A stretch of 64,000 bases of DNA from Lachnoclostridium sp. UBA3262 (GTDB taxonomy: Bacteria; Bacillota; Clostridia; Lachnospirales; Lachnospiraceae). The stretch spans positions 1 to 64,000 of the forward strand of contig DEUM01000035.1 in NCBI GenBank assembly GCA_002362575.1, read 5' to 3'. The translations under genes were made by a program, and so were the position numbers. The first letter of the stretch is position 1. Every line of letters begins with the position of its first letter. Shown here in pieces: positions 17,777-25,778 of the stretch. A model generated the notes under the pieces. That model did no database searches and was not told where the DNA came from. It was given only the letters and a program-made list of their open reading frames with translations.

Positions 17777-18342
17777 AGGTACTCCTTCTGTAATAATTTT
17801 CTTCCTCGATATATCCTAATAGCTACACTGTTTACCGTTATTCCCAATATATCTGCTATTTCTTTCTGTGAAAATTCATTGACATAATATAACAGCAAAA
17901 CTTCTGCATACTTTTTCGGTAAACTATGAATCCATTGCATTATTTCTATATTATTAATTCCTATATCATTTACTGACAAATAAGGAGAACTTTCTAATTC
18001 GTCCAAATAAACTTCTTTCCTCCTATTTTTTTTCCTACATAAATCAATAGCTGCATGTTCCACCACAATCACAAAGAAACTTTTTGTCTGTAATTCCTCT
18101 TTCTCATTTATTTTTTCTAAATGACAGATTATCTTTACCCATGATGTTAAGACAACATCCTCGGCATCCTCATGATGTTGCACAATATTATATGCCACTA
18201 CATACATTAACCGATTAAATCGCTCATACAAACGCTCTACTTTCCTTTTTTCTTCATCTGAGTCTAACATCATCAAAATACAACCTATCATTCCATACTC
18301 CCCCTTCTTTGCCAAATGATACAAATTTGAATATTCTATCAT
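17773..18342 (-). CDS. ECF-type RNA polymerase sigma factor
   Basis: A 189-residue group IV (extracytoplasmic function) sigma factor. Region 2 is visible at about residues 40-75 (MYVVAYNIVQHHEDAEDVVLTSW), including the HEDAEDV core-binding/-10 recognition segment. Region 4 lies at about 137-185 (LPKKYAEVLLLYYVNEFSQKEIADILGITVNSV), with the -35 recognition helix-turn-helix. There is no region 1.1 or 3. The downstream gene overlaps by 4 bp and encodes a membrane protein fitting an anti-sigma factor. Base composition is somewhat more AT-rich than the neighbours. Confidence 0.9.
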   Translation of the reverse strand: MIEYSNLYHLAKKGEYGMIGCILMMLDSDEEKRKVERLYERFNRLMYVVAYNIVQHHEDAEDVVLTSWVKIICHLEKINEKEELQTKSFFVIVVEHAAIDLCRKKNRRKEVYLDELESSPYLSVNDIGINNIEIMQWIHSLPKKYAEVLLLYYVNEFSQKEIADILGITVNSVAIRIYRGRKLLQKEYL

Positions 18343-18420
18343 TCATCATATCACAAACTCCCTGCCTTTACCAGTCAAAAACTCCTAATATTTTCCATTC
18401 ATCATGACGATATAATACAT

Positions 18421-18550
18421 GACGGTCACGCACCGTCCCTTGACCAAGGCAGGACATTGTATATTCGCAAGGATGCGCACTTTAAAGCATGTAGTTGCGA
18501 ATGGAAGGTGTCCCATCGCAATTGCATGTGACAGAAAGGATGCGATTGCA
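18421..18550 (+). ncRNA. Highly structured 5' leader, candidate cis-regulatory RNA
   Basis: The 130 bp before the start codon at 18551 fold on paper into a string of hairpins. These are 18421-26/18432-37 (6 bp, 5-nt loop), a small CCTT/AAGG hairpin (18438-18449), a long arm closed by 18452-56/18509-13 and continued by TTCGCAA/TTGCGAA (18464-70/18495-501) and ATGC/GCAT, and a final 10-bp stem 18520-29/18542-51 with one G-U pair. The last hairpin carries the AGAAAGGA ribosome site in its loop. It does not match a riboswitch class I can recall. Confidence 0.5.
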
Positions 18551-19642
18551 ATGAAAATCGAAAGCAGTGCACTCCAGATGAGTGCAGCCTACTCTGCCAG
18601 CAAATGTTTGATATTCGAAACTACGGTTACCGAATCTGCCGTAAACGGAACATTGCAGCAGGCAGAGAAAAACTCGGGAAAAGAGGAGCAAACCGAGTCA
18701 GGTTCTCTATCCATGGACGAACAGGCAGGCCTTTTAAACGCCCGTCAGAAGTCCAGTCTCATTTCCATTTCCAGACCAAGGAAAATTTCCCCTGCGCTGG
18801 GTACACAGGAACTAAAGCAACGGTTGGTCCGCCACATCATTGAAATGATGAATGATTTGATTACCGGCGGCAAAAATGTCAAGCGCTTCAAAAGCAGAGC
18901 GGACTATCTTACCGATTCCACAGTGGCAAACCAGTCGAACAGCAGGACTTATCAGTATCAGACATGGTATCGCTCTGAACAGACGAGCATTACTTATGCC
19001 GAGGAGGAAACTACCACTTTTGATACGATGGGCATTGTAAAGACAGAGGACGGAAGGGAACTTCCATTTTCATTAAGCCTGTCTATGTCCCGCTCGTTTT
19101 TACAACAGACAAGTGCCAGTGTTTTTGAATCCACAGAAGTCATGGTTATGCGGGATCCGCTGGTTATTAACCTGAAGACATCTACCGCCAGTATAAGCGA
19201 CCAGAAATTTTTATTCGACATTGACTGTGACGGCGTTCGGGATGAAATTTCTTCACTCGGAAAGGGAAACGGCTTCCTTGCTCTGGATAAAAACGGAGAT
19301 GGCATAATCAATGATGGGAGTGAGCTATTTGGTACACAGAGCGGTAACGGCTTTGCCGACCTTGCCGCATACGATATGGACGGAAATGGATGGATAGACG
19401 AGAACGATTCCATATTCTCGAAATTAAAAGTATGGACAAAAGATTCGGAGGGAAAGGATGTATTATTATCCTTGAAAGAGGCGGATGTCGGCGCCATCTT
19501 TCTGGGCAGCGTTTCCACAGGTTTTGACATGAACGATGCGGAAACAAACGACACCAATGCCCGGATTCAGAGCACCGGTATTTATCTGCACGAATCTACA
19601 GGAGAAGCCGGAACTGTCCAGCATGTAGATTTCGCAGTATAA
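18551..19642 (+). CDS. EF-hand-like calcium-binding protein of unknown role
   Basis: A 363-residue protein without a signal peptide. The N-terminal half is polar and Ser/Thr-rich with the core DTMGIVKTEDGRELPFSLSLSMSRSF. The C-terminal half has two Asp-rich loops of EF-hand/dockerin type (DKNGDGIINDGSELFG and DMDGNGWIDENDSIF) preceded by DIDCDGVRDEISSLGKG, as in calcium-binding repeat proteins of unknown function found in many motile or surface-active bacteria. The start at 18551 is preferred because the in-frame extension to 18419 coincides with a structured leader. It is divergent from the ECF sigma gene and ends at a bidirectional terminator. Confidence 0.72.
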   Translation: MKIESSALQMSAAYSASKCLIFETTVTESAVNGTLQQAEKNSGKEEQTESGSLSMDEQAGLLNARQKSSLISISRPRKISPALGTQELKQRLVRHIIEMMNDLITGGKNVKRFKSRADYLTDSTVANQSNSRTYQYQTWYRSEQTSITYAEEETTTFDTMGIVKTEDGRELPFSLSLSMSRSFLQQTSASVFESTEVMVMRDPLVINLKTSTASISDQKFLFDIDCDGVRDEISSLGKGNGFLALDKNGDGIINDGSELFGTQSGNGFADLAAYDMDGNGWIDENDSIFSKLKVWTKDSEGKDVLLSLKEADVGAIFLGSVSTGFDMNDAETNDTNARIQSTGIYLHESTGEAGTVQHVDFAV

Positions 19643-19683
19643 TAATACTACAGCAAACATAAGCATTACGCTTCATGAAAACA

Positions 19684-19735
19684 AAAAAGGGAATCCCGCT
19701 TCTTATTTATAAAGACCAAGGATTCCCTTTTTATT
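19684..19735. terminator. Bidirectional terminator
   Basis: AAAAAGGGAATCC (19684-19696) pairs with GGATTCCCTTTTT (19720-19732), giving T-tracts in both directions. It ends the plus-strand calcium-binding-like gene, and on the minus strand it overlaps the ung stop codon and closes that operon. Confidence 0.85.
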
Positions 19736-20411
19736 CTTCTATATCTTCAATCTGCCAGTCTACCGGCGAAACACCATGTTTCTCTAAAAATTCGTTCGTC
19801 TGGCTAAACGGTCTGCTTCCAAAGAAACCGCGGTACGCCGACAGCGGACTTGGATGAGGCGCCTTTAATATCAAATGCTTTGGATTATCTAACATTTTCG
19901 CCTTTTCCTGTGCAGGTTTCCCCCATAAAATAAAGACGATTGGCCTGTCCTGTTTATTTACCTCCGCGATGGCGGCATCGGTAAATTCTTCCCAGCCCAC
20001 CCCGCGGTGCGACATAGGCTTGTGCGCCTGAACAGTCAGCACGGTGTTTAACATTAACACACCCTGTTCTGCCCATGAGGTCAGATAACCATGGTTCGGA
20101 ATCTTGCAGCCCAGATCATCATGAAGCTCCTGATAAATATTGACAAGCGAAGGCGGTATTTCAACCTGCGGCTTTACCGAAAAGCAAAGTCCGTGTGCCT
20201 GTCCCGGATTATGATAGGGATCCTGTCCGATAATAACTACCTTTACTTTATCAAGAGGCGTCAGATGAAACGCGGTAAATATTTCATCTGATTTTGGATA
20301 TACAGGCACCTTGCTATACTGCTCCCTTATAAAGAAAAATAGCTTCTTATAATATTCTTTTGAAAACTCACTGTGTAATGCCTTTTCCCATGCCCCTGTC
20401 AAACCTGCCAT
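19731..20411 (-). CDS. ung: Uracil-DNA glycosylase
   Basis: Family 1 uracil-DNA glycosylase, which removes uracil from DNA as the first step of base excision repair. Both active-site motifs are intact: the water-activating GQDPYHNPGQAHGLCFSV, and the DNA-intercalating HPSPLSAYRGFFG. The length of 226 residues is normal for the family. The ATG at 20411 is preferred over 20417 because it gives 6-bp spacing to AGAGG. It is the last gene after hisH and hisF on the minus strand, 15 bp after hisF. Confidence 0.95.
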   Translation of the reverse strand: MAGLTGAWEKALHSEFSKEYYKKLFFFIREQYSKVPVYPKSDEIFTAFHLTPLDKVKVVIIGQDPYHNPGQAHGLCFSVKPQVEIPPSLVNIYQELHDDLGCKIPNHGYLTSWAEQGVLMLNTVLTVQAHKPMSHRGVGWEEFTDAAIAEVNKQDRPIVFILWGKPAQEKAKMLDNPKHLILKAPHPSPLSAYRGFFGSRPFSQTNEFLEKHGVSPVDWQIEDIEE

Positions 20412-20426
20412 TTTCATCCTCTTTTC

Positions 20427-21188
20427 TTATAACCTGACACTGACTCCCTGCTCTCTGAGATACTTCTTTAATTCAATAATTTCCAATTCTTTAAAATGAA
20501 ACAGGGAGGCTGCCAGTACGGCATCTGCTTTCCCCTCAGTCAGCGCATCATAAAAGTGTTCCTTTTTTCCCGCACCACCGGAGGCAATGACCGGAATACT
20601 TACATTTTCAGAAACCGTTCTTGTCAATTCGATATCATATCCGTCCTTTGTACCGTCACAATCCATACTCGTAAGCAAGATCTCGCCAGCACCCAGCTTT
20701 TCCGCTTGAACTGCCCACTCAACAGCGTCAATTTCCATATCTACACGGCCGCCATTTTTATAAATCGTCCAGCCTTCTCCGTCTGCACGGCGTTTTGCGT
20801 CAATCGCCACAACGACACACTGTCTGCCAAATTTATCTGCCGCCTCCGATACAAGAGCCGGATTTAAAATAGCCGCGGAATTGACCGCCACCTTGTCTGC
20901 CCCCTCACGCAGTATCATCCGGAAATCCTCTATTGTACGAATTCCCCCGCCGACAGTAAATGGAATAAAAACGGTTTCTGCAACCTTACGCACCATATTC
21001 ACTTTTATCTCTCTGGCGTCACTCGAAGCTGTAATATCCAAAAATACCAGCTCATCCGCCCCTGCTTTATCATAGGCAGCGCCCACCGAAACAGGATCGC
21101 CCGCATCTACCAGATTTACAAAATTTACACCTTTTACAACACGTCCATTATGTACATCTAAACAGGGTATAACTCTCTTTGTAAACAT
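20427..21188 (-). CDS. hisF: Imidazole glycerol phosphate synthase, cyclase subunit
   Basis: HisF, the (beta/alpha)8-barrel cyclase subunit of imidazole glycerol phosphate synthase. With HisH it converts PRFAR and glutamine-derived ammonia to IGP and AICAR in histidine biosynthesis. The characteristic N-terminal RVIPCLDVHNGRVVKG with the catalytic Asp and the phosphate-binding VIASGGAG are present. The length is 253 residues. The start at 21188 follows AGGAGGAATTTGTAT; the longer frame to 21221 would overlap hisH. It directly follows its partner hisH, although the remaining his genes are not in the window. Confidence 0.96.
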   Translation of the reverse strand: MFTKRVIPCLDVHNGRVVKGVNFVNLVDAGDPVSVGAAYDKAGADELVFLDITASSDAREIKVNMVRKVAETVFIPFTVGGGIRTIEDFRMILREGADKVAVNSAAILNPALVSEAADKFGRQCVVVAIDAKRRADGEGWTIYKNGGRVDMEIDAVEWAVQAEKLGAGEILLTSMDCDGTKDGYDIELTRTVSENVSIPVIASGGAGKKEHFYDALTEGKADAVLAASLFHFKELEIIELKKYLREQGVSVRL

Positions 21189-21204
21189 ATACAAATTCCT
21201 CCTG

Positions 21205-21816
21205 TCACGAAATTGAAACAAAATTCTTTAATATCTGCAGTCCTACCTCACCACTCTTTTCCGGATGGAACTGAGTCGCAAAAATATTCTCATGCTCAGC
21301 CGCAGCATGAACATCCACGATATAATCCGTCTTAGCCGCCACATCCTCGTTATTCTTTGCCTTCAGATAATAAGAATGAACAAAGTATACATATGAATGA
21401 TTTGGTATTCCCTTCAACAACCGTGACCTTGAATTTATCTCAATAGAATTCCAGCCCATATGAGGAATCTTATATCCGTCTTTTTCCGGAAACTTCACTA
21501 TTTCTCCCGGCAGGAGACCAAGTCCCGGAACATCATGTTCCGACTCATCACTCCGCTCAAAAAATAATTGCAATCCCAGACAAATGCCAAGAATTGGTGT
21601 TCCTTTTCCCGCTACATCACGAAGTACCTCCGGCAACCCATGATGCTCCATTTTCCCCATCGCATCTTCAAAGGCGCCAACCCCAGGTACGATTACCTTG
21701 TCAGCCTTTCTTATTACGTCGCCATCCCCGGTAACTAGCGCTTCCGCACCGATATACTGCAATGCCTTTTCCACACTCTTAATATTTCCGGCATCATAAT
21801 CTACAATTGCAATCAT
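21205..21816 (-). CDS. hisH: Imidazole glycerol phosphate synthase, glutaminase subunit
   Basis: HisH, the class I glutamine amidotransferase partner of HisF. The triad is visible: nucleophile Cys in GICLGLQLFFE, and His and Glu in QFHPEKSG. The N-terminal IVDYDAGNIKSVEKAL is typical. The length is 203 residues. The start at 21816 follows GGAG at a good spacing, while the ATG at 21828 has no proper ribosome site. It lies 16 bp upstream of hisF, so the two subunits are made from one message. Confidence 0.95.
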   Translation of the reverse strand: MIAIVDYDAGNIKSVEKALQYIGAEALVTGDGDVIRKADKVIVPGVGAFEDAMGKMEHHGLPEVLRDVAGKGTPILGICLGLQLFFERSDESEHDVPGLGLLPGEIVKFPEKDGYKIPHMGWNSIEINSRSRLLKGIPNHSYVYFVHSYYLKAKNNEDVAAKTDYIVDVHAAAEHENIFATQFHPEKSGEVGLQILKNFVSIS

Positions 21817-21853
21817 ACTATTCTCCATTCCGAGAACGTATACGTTCTACTGT

Positions 21854-23512
21854 CTATCTCTCGTCTTCCCTGTTCTTAGCCTCCCAGCGCTGGATAATGT
21901 CCTCCAGCCTGGATGTGTATTCTGCTAAATCTTCAATTCCATTTATGCTTCTTGCCTGTGTCTCACTAACTCCAAACTCACTGTTCAGAGCATCCGCCAC
22001 CTTGCTTTCCAGCGCATTATATTCATTGATAATTCCATAATCATCTGCCTTCTGCCTGTTTACATCATAATTTCGGATACCCTTCATCAGAGAATCCAGC
22101 GCTTCGAGATACATTTTCATTTTGTAATAGTTCGTATACGAATCCAACTCCTTCTGCATCTGCATGCAGATACGAACTTTATCCGCCATCTCCTGAGAGG
22201 ACTCTGAAACATCCACCCCGGCTATTGACTCGTAAGCACTGCGATAGTCACCGGATGCAAAGGTTGACTCGGCATTTTTCAGCGCACTTGAATAGGAAAG
22301 CATTTGCGTCCCTAAAATGACAGAAATACATATCAATCCAAAGAATACCATAACAATAGCAGCACCGACCGGGTTGATTTTGCCAACTACTTCATTTGCC
22401 TCCCGTTCCAGCTTCAAGCGTTTCTTTTCTTCCTTTTCCGCTGCCTTTGCTGTCGCCTTTTCTGCCTTTTCTGCCGCCTTACGCTCTTTCTCAGCAGCCT
22501 TTTCTGTTGCTTTTTCTTCCTTCGTCTGTTCTGCTTGTTTTTTCTTTTCTTCTTTTTCTGCCGCTTTCGCTTCTTCGGCAGCTTTTTCCTGTTCCCTCTC
22601 CTGTTCCTCCTCTGCGGCCGTCTGCTCAGTTACAACATTTCCAAAAATTCGTTTCCAAAAACTTACCTTTCCTTCTTTTTTTGGTTTCTTAATCTTTTTC
22701 GGTGTTATCTTTGACGGCTCTGTAACAGGAACACTCTCTACCTCTGGAACTTCTGCTTCCTGTACTGGTTCCTCCTGTCCCTCCTCTGCTACATCAAAAG
22801 CATCAAGAGACATAACGTCTTCCTCGTCATTTTCCTTTTCACTATAATCAACTGCAGACAAAGCATCCTGAAAAATATCATCAACCGCAATTTCATCTGA
22901 GCCATCTGCAAAAATACTTCCCGAATCATCCTCACTAAAAAGAGAAGCTTCCACTGCGGACATTGACTGATTAGGCGTATCATTCAAATCATCAAAAACC
23001 GCATCATCTTCAAATTCATAATCCTCCGATTCAGAATCTTCATCCTCGCCTTCATAATCTTTTGAAAGAAAATTCAACAACTCATTGATATCCTCCGGAG
23101 GTTCCTCCTGTGCTTCCGCTTCTGGCAGCTCCGCTGCGTCCTCTGACGTATCCGGCTCCGGCATCGGTTCTTCATCCAGTTCTGGTATGGTAACAGGTTC
23201 TTCGTCCGGCTCCGGCATCGGTTCTTCGTCCAATTCCGGCTCTGGTTCCAAATCTGGAACTGGAAAAGGTACTCCCGGTTCAATCACAATATCCGGATCA
23301 TCTTTTCCCTCCGCTTCCTCTCTTTCTTCTCTCTCTTTTTGCATAGCGAGTATTCTTTCTGATGCAGCAGGCTCCCCCATATCATCTGTGTCTATATTCT
23401 GCATCAATTCATCCAGATAATTCTCTCCGGAATTTGTCTCTGCATTTTTGCAGTCTTCACACAATTCCTCTCCATCTTGGATTTCTTTTCCGCATTTTCT
23501 GCATAATGTCAC
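21854..23512 (-). CDS. Zinc-ribbon, acidic, coiled-coil membrane protein of unknown function
   Basis: A 552-residue protein with an unusual architecture: an N-terminal zinc ribbon (CRKCGKEIQDGEELCEDC, residues 4-21), about 230 residues of Glu/Asp/Pro-rich low-complexity sequence, a Lys/Glu/Ala-rich coiled coil (about 295-375), one membrane span (about 385-405, AAIVMVFFGLICISVILG) and a helical extracellular domain (~145 residues). The start is a GTG at 23512 with an ideal AAGGAGG site. It lies between cheV and hisH. No enzyme motif is seen. A scaffold linking a cytoplasmic partner to the membrane is an inference only. Confidence 0.72.
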   Translation of the reverse strand: MTLCRKCGKEIQDGEELCEDCKNAETNSGENYLDELMQNIDTDDMGEPAASERILAMQKEREEREEAEGKDDPDIVIEPGVPFPVPDLEPEPELDEEPMPEPDEEPVTIPELDEEPMPEPDTSEDAAELPEAEAQEEPPEDINELLNFLSKDYEGEDEDSESEDYEFEDDAVFDDLNDTPNQSMSAVEASLFSEDDSGSIFADGSDEIAVDDIFQDALSAVDYSEKENDEEDVMSLDAFDVAEEGQEEPVQEAEVPEVESVPVTEPSKITPKKIKKPKKEGKVSFWKRIFGNVVTEQTAAEEEQEREQEKAAEEAKAAEKEEKKKQAEQTKEEKATEKAAEKERKAAEKAEKATAKAAEKEEKKRLKLEREANEVVGKINPVGAAIVMVFFGLICISVILGTQMLSYSSALKNAESTFASGDYRSAYESIAGVDVSESSQEMADKVRICMQMQKELDSYTNYYKMKMYLEALDSLMKGIRNYDVNRQKADDYGIINEYNALESKVADALNSEFGVSETQARSINGIEDLAEYTSRLEDIIQRWEAKNREDER

Positions 23513-23612
23513 CTGTCACACCTCCTTTATGTCTTTCTCTGTATTCTTTATACACGTGTCAAATACCCCGCAGCAAGCTGACAGGGCATCCAACAATGTC
23601 GTGGTAATTCCT

Positions 23613-24533
23613 TTAACTAAGAAGCATATCCAACTGATGAACCAGTCTTCCAATCTCTGGTTTTGACAACTGTGCATCGACTCCTAATGCCTCGCCCTTT
23701 CTCTTCATCTCGTCATTGACAAGCGAGGAGAAAATAACAACCGGCAGGCCATTAAACCGTGGATCTGTCTTTATCTTCTTCGTCAAATGATGACCGTCCA
23801 TCTGCGGCATCTCAATATCCGTAATAACAAGAGCAATATCCTGTCCTACCACACCGCCGTCTTTCATCATGCGGTCCAATATGTTCCACGCTTCCAAACC
23901 GTTGGTTGTCGGAATCAAATGTGTGTAGCCGGCCTTTGACAGGCATTTCTTTAGCATTTCTAACAATAGCGGTGAATCCTCTGCCAAAAGAATCGGGCAA
24001 TCATGACGAGAGCGTTCTCCCATTGCCTCAATCTCGGAAAGTTTAAGTCCGGTTTCCGGGTTTACCTCTGTCACAATCTTTTCAAAATCCAACACAATAA
24101 TTATCTTATTGTTAATTTTCGTAATTCCCGTTGCAATGCCCTCTCCATTTCGACTAATCGTCGAGTCCGGTTTTGCAATATCTTCCCATGACACACGGTG
24201 GATTCCCAATACCTGCTGCACATGAAATGCCGTGTGCAGTCTGTTAAAATTCGTAATAATATACATATCCTGCGAGGTATCACTGCTCGGTGTAATACCT
24301 AGCGCCTTTGCCAAATCAATAACAGTGATAATCCTGTCCCTCGGCATAAAGATTCCTTCTATGTACTCGTGCGAATTTGGTACCAATGTTGGTTCCTGAT
24401 AAGGACAAAGCTCACTTATCTTCGCCACATTGATTCCATAATGCTGTTTCCCTACAACAAACTCCAATAACTCAAGCTCGTTTGTTCCACTTTCCAACAA
24501 AATACCTGTTTCATTTGCCATTCCCTCAGCCAT
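23613..24533 (-). CDS. cheV: Chemotaxis coupling/response-regulator protein CheV
   Basis: A 306-residue CheV: an N-terminal CheW-like coupling domain (about 15-160), which docks chemoreceptors to the CheA kinase, and a C-terminal receiver domain (about 178-303) with the acidic pocket AEDSP and phospho-acceptor Asp239 in ALVITDIEMPQMDG. CheV proteins tune receptor sensitivity when phosphorylated. Translation is placed at 24533, 8 bp after AGGAGG. No other che or flagellar genes are in the window, but a receptor-like MCP fusion lies at 43750. It sits 13 bp after the PH-domain gene. Confidence 0.93.
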   Translation of the reverse strand: MAEGMANETGILLESGTNELELLEFVVGKQHYGINVAKISELCPYQEPTLVPNSHEYIEGIFMPRDRIITVIDLAKALGITPSSDTSQDMYIITNFNRLHTAFHVQQVLGIHRVSWEDIAKPDSTISRNGEGIATGITKINNKIIIVLDFEKIVTEVNPETGLKLSEIEAMGERSRHDCPILLAEDSPLLLEMLKKCLSKAGYTHLIPTTNGLEAWNILDRMMKDGGVVGQDIALVITDIEMPQMDGHHLTKKIKTDPRFNGLPVVIFSSLVNDEMKRKGEALGVDAQLSKPEIGRLVHQLDMLLS

Positions 24534-24546
24534 TTCCTTTTCCTCC

Positions 24547-24924
24547 TCACAAATTGATATCATCCATTTCACCGAGCTGGGCAGCCGCATCTAGTCCCAT
24601 AGTATGGAGCGTGCGGACTTTCCGTCTCTCAGTTTCTGAAGTTTTTAATATATACTCCTTTATTTCCTTTGCATTTTTTATATGCACAAGCTCCAATTTC
24701 GGATCTGTCACATCGCTGGAATAACAAACGACCGTTCCCAATCTGAAAATTCTTTCAAAGAATCCTGTAACCAGCTTGACATCTTGAATCCGGTATAGCA
24801 ATGTATCATCCTCAATTGTACGAAGCAGTCCTTTCTTGACATTTATCTTTTCGTCCCCAATCTGATATGTAGTGAACGATAATGGCAACCCAAAAAACAG
24901 ACTTCTCTTTTTTTCTGTATACAT
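24547..24924 (-). CDS. Bacterial PH-domain-like protein
   Basis: A 125-residue cytoplasmic protein without a signal or span. The pattern of beta strands (SFTTYQIGDEKINVKKGLLRTIEDDTLLYRIQDVKLVTGFFERIFRLGTVVCYSSD) resembles the bacterial pleckstrin-homology (bPH_2/YdbT-type) domain. A short helix-rich tail follows. Its ligand is unknown; the family usually acts near membranes. The start at 24924 follows GGAGG at a normal spacing. It lies between the lipoprotein and cheV genes. Confidence 0.7.
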   Translation of the reverse strand: MYTEKKRSLFFGLPLSFTTYQIGDEKINVKKGLLRTIEDDTLLYRIQDVKLVTGFFERIFRLGTVVCYSSDVTDPKLELVHIKNAKEIKEYILKTSETERRKVRTLHTMGLDAAAQLGEMDDINL

Positions 24925-24935
24925 ACTTTCCTCCA

Positions 24936-25709
24936 TTATTTCAACCGAATACTAGTCTTATTTTTTCGTTCTTTCGCAACTAGATTAATTTCAGTCCCAT
25001 TTTTTCTCTCCGATGCTACATTGTATATCAAAACTGCTGTTTCTGTTTTTCCCTTTGGAATTACTGTGTTCAGATAATTCAGTCCCCCATTTTTCAGTAT
25101 ACTAATCCTTGGCAAATACTCGTTTCCATCTATTGTAATCGGGTAATCAATTTTCCGCTTCATCAGATTTATCTTCTGCTTCCTGCCGGAAGTATTTTTC
25201 ACTTGGAAAGATACAACAAGCAATGTATTTCCCTTTTCTGCATAAATCGGCGAATCATTTCCCTTCTCAGTATATTTATCACAGAACCGATACGATTGAT
25301 AAGAAACATCTACCCCTGCTATATGTAAGAGCTGATTCAGCGCTACCTCGGTACTGTCATCCTTCTCAGCCGGCTCCTCTCCCGGTTCTCCTTCTTCTCC
25401 TGACGGGTTCTCTGCCGAAACCGGGGTTCCCGAAACAGACTGCGCAGGCGATTCCGGAACCGGCGTAACAGCGGCCGGAGTAGATTTCGGAACTTCGGTT
25501 GAGTGCTCTTCCTTCTTGTTTTTTGACAGCTGCTCTGACGTAATCAAACGTCTTTCATACTCATCTGAATACCGAAGCAATACTCCTGCTGAATACTCTG
25601 CTATCATCTCAGTATGCTCATCCGAAAGGTCTTTCACACCCATACATCCGCTGAGGGTAACCATCGACATAACCACCGCACTGGCAAACAATATTTTTTT
25701 ATGTTTCAA
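24936..25709 (-). CDS. Predicted lipoprotein with DUF4352-like domain
   Basis: A 257-residue lipoprotein. The signal peptide ends in the lipobox LSGC with Cys22 as the lipidation site. A Ser/Pro/Glu-rich linker (about 70-135) leads to a beta-sandwich-like C-terminal region (LLVVSFQVKNTSGRKQKINLM ... ITIDGNEYLPRISI) resembling the DUF4352 / extracellular immunoglobulin-like fold. It starts with a TTG codon behind GGAGGGAAGG. It has its own promoter and heads a short run with the PH-domain gene and cheV. Function unknown. Confidence 0.75.
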   Translation of the reverse strand: MKHKKILFASAVVMSMVTLSGCMGVKDLSDEHTEMIAEYSAGVLLRYSDEYERRLITSEQLSKNKKEEHSTEVPKSTPAAVTPVPESPAQSVSGTPVSAENPSGEEGEPGEEPAEKDDSTEVALNQLLHIAGVDVSYQSYRFCDKYTEKGNDSPIYAEKGNTLLVVSFQVKNTSGRKQKINLMKRKIDYPITIDGNEYLPRISILKNGGLNYLNTVIPKGKTETAVLIYNVASERKNGTEINLVAKERKNKTSIRLK

Positions 25710-25749
25710 GTCCTTCCCTCCTCTAGATTATATTTTAAAACACAAAGCT

Positions 25750-25778
25750 ATTATAACACATAAATCCTAATACATCAA
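25750..25778 (-). promoter_or_regulatory. Sigma-A promoter of lipoprotein-PH-cheV run
   Basis: Minus-strand TTGATG (25773-25778) and TATAAT (25750-25755) are separated by 17 bp. The -35 box overlaps the stop codon of the histidine kinase gene. Confidence 0.7.

Noticed and set aside
18343..18420. Sigma-A promoter for the ECF sigma gene (TTGACT ... TATGAT)
   Set aside because: The two boxes are 22 bp apart, too far for sigma-A; no better pair could be found.
18421..18551. Identification of the leader as a c-di-GMP-I (GEMM) riboswitch
   Set aside because: A short TCACGCAC word resembles GEMM, but the conserved AAACC and GACGCAAAGCC blocks and the GNRA loop are missing.
22317..22847. Plus-strand Ser/Ala/Phe-rich frame
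   Set aside because: Antisense shadow of the Lys/Glu/Ala coiled coil in the zinc-ribbon protein; composition follows from that strand.
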